This document shows, one piece after another, positions 63,019 to 64,000 of a stretch of DNA of 64,000 bases. A program made the translations under genes and the position numbers. The notes below the pieces were generated by a model. The model saw only the letters and a list, made by a program, of their open reading frames with translations, made no database searches and was not told where the DNA came from. Source of the stretch: Membranihabitans marinus (GTDB taxonomy: Bacteria > Bacteroidota > Bacteroidia > Chitinophagales > Saprospiraceae); assembly GCF_021729155.1 (NCBI RefSeq), contig NZ_JAJQYA010000020.1, positions 1 through 64,000 of the forward strand, written 5' to 3'. The stretch's first letter is position 1. Each line of letters starts with the position of its first letter.

Positions 63019-64000
63019 ATGGGAGTGATTAATATAATTAAGATCGGACTTTTTTGTGGCATAGCAGTTTTATGTAGCCAGTGTCAAACGAATAATGAAG
63101 AAGAAAAATTACCGAATATCATTTATGTTTTGGCCGATGATTTGGGATATGGTGATGTAGGTGCTTTTAATCCCGAATCGAAAATCCCAACCCCGTATTT
63201 GGATAAAATGTCTGCAGCAGGTATGATGTTTACCGATGCCCATACTTCTTCGTCCGTGTGTACCCCGACGCGTTATGGGATATTGACGGGGAGGTACAAC
63301 TGGCGTTCAGTATTGAAAAGCGGAGTACTTTATGGACTGGATTCTGCAATAATATCCCAACAGCGGTTGACTTTGCCTAAGTTATTGAAGAAGGCAGAAT
63401 ATCAAACTGCCTTTATTGGGAAATGGCATTTGGGGTGGAAATGGGCCAAAGACAGTGAAGGCGAGATCGATTTTGCAAAACCCATTACCAATGGACCTAG
63501 AGAAGTGGGGTTTGACTATTCCTATGGACATATTGCTTCATTGGATATGGAACCTTATGTATATGTGGAAAATGGAATGGCAACCCAAATACCCAATCTC
63601 CACATTGAGAAAGAATCCTCTTATAAATTTTATAGAGAAGGGAGGAGGGCTGCCGATTTTATCATGGAAGAAGTAACTCCACATTTTTTTATGAAAACTC
63701 AGGAGTATATTGAAAATAAACAAGCAGAAGACCAGCCCTTTTTTCTCTATTTGGCTTTGCCATCTCCTCATACGCCGATTTTGCCTACTGAGGATTGGCA
63801 GGGCAAAAGCCAGATCAATCCCTATGCCGATTTTGTGATGATGATTGACGATTATATGGGCAAAATGCTTCAACAATTAGAGGATTTGGGAATAGCAGAC
63901 AATACCATGGTGGTGTTTACTTCTGACAATGGGTGTTCGCCAATGGCTAAATTCAATGTCTTGGCCGAGTACGGACACCATCCCAGTTATATCTATCGTG
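63019..64000 (+). CDS. Sulfatase lipoprotein, 3' end beyond the window
   Basis: Starts at ATG 63019 with ACAGGAGA just upstream and is open to the window end (327 codons seen). The hydrophobic leader ends IAVLC or SQC, a probable lipobox. The core is PNIIYVLADDLGYGDVG. The signature CTPTRYGILTGR has the modifiable Cys at residue 81. GKWHLGW and VVFTSDNGCSP supply metal ligands, and the last residues seen, YGHHPSYIYR, are the usual arylsulfatase block. There is no terminator between it and the LRR gene, 74 bp upstream, so it likely belongs to the PSD1 operon. That links the operon to a sulfated substrate. Confidence 0.9.
   Translation, partial: MGVINIIKIGLFCGIAVLCSQCQTNNEEEKLPNIIYVLADDLGYGDVGAFNPESKIPTPYLDKMSAAGMMFTDAHTSSSVCTPTRYGILTGRYNWRSVLKSGVLYGLDSAIISQQRLTLPKLLKKAEYQTAFIGKWHLGWKWAKDSEGEIDFAKPITNGPREVGFDYSYGHIASLDMEPYVYVENGMATQIPNLHIEKESSYKFYREGRRAADFIMEEVTPHFFMKTQEYIENKQAEDQPFFLYLALPSPHTPILPTEDWQGKSQINPYADFVMMIDDYMGKMLQQLEDLGIADNTMVVFTSDNGCSPMAKFNVLAEYGHHPSYIYR

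Noticed and set aside
1-64000. CRISPR arrays, tRNA and rRNA genes
   Set aside because: No regularly spaced identical repeats, no cloverleaf with TTCGAATC-type loop and no rRNA-like conserved blocks were seen on either strand by eye.

Overview
The window looks like a chromosome segment from a free-living, probably marine, member of the Bacteroidota. The evidence is the protein content: three complete SusC/SusD pairs, two ECF sigma factors, one FecR anti-sigma factor, many lipoproteins with a Cys at residues 15-24, DUF4249, DUF4412, CotH and PSD1/DUF1501 proteins, three fGly sulfatases, and AT-rich DNA with almost no Shine-Dalgarno sites. A Saprospiria-like lineage is my guess, not a demonstrated fact. 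I saw no rRNA, tRNA or CRISPR array.

Layout. 1-4.1 kb is an accessory scar: an IS1595-type transposase gene with substituted catalytic residues, the stub of a second (IS5/IS1182-type) transposase, a three-gene very AT-rich operon (toxin-like protein followed by two paralogous small proteins), and the left end of an IS21-type element with five copies of a 19-bp repeat. 4.4-6.5 kb holds an EF-hand lipoprotein and a CotH-kinase lipoprotein. 7.2-10.4 kb is a TonB-dependent receptor plus DUF4249 lipoprotein. 10.4-21.7 kb holds an ECF sigma gene without a FecR partner, SusC/SusD, a purple-acid-phosphatase-like protein, an FKBP lipoprotein and a phosphocholine-specific phospholipase C. This suggests organic phosphorus acquisition.

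22.5-36.0 kb holds a DUF4412 protein, a second SusC/SusD pair transcribed leftward, and a divergent run: sulfatase, a large glycosidase-like protein, a metallophosphatase of the ADP-ribose pyrophosphatase type and a PhoX/DUF839 protein. 36.1-39.9 kb is a compact copper-related cassette: small Cys-containing membrane protein, CDACGC outer-membrane barrel, MbnP, di-heme MbnH and a His-rich lipoprotein. 40.0-52.0 kb is a regulated polysaccharide-utilisation-type locus: an ECF sigma gene divergent from FecR, SusC with an STN domain, SusD, then a sialidase-fold protein, a sulfatase, a BNR-4 protein and a VOC-fold protein.

52.1-52.6 kb is a cluster of small repeats and palindromes without genes. 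52.6-55.1 kb is LemA plus DUF2207. 55.5-64 kb is a membrane-anchored winged-helix regulator divergent from a four-gene operon (PSCyt1-DUF1549-LamG-DUF1553, DUF1501, DUF2231-cytochrome-LRR, sulfatase running off the window). A nested palindrome lies in the shared promoter region. This operon and the copper cassette are the two best candidates for under-described systems; the toxin-like island is third.
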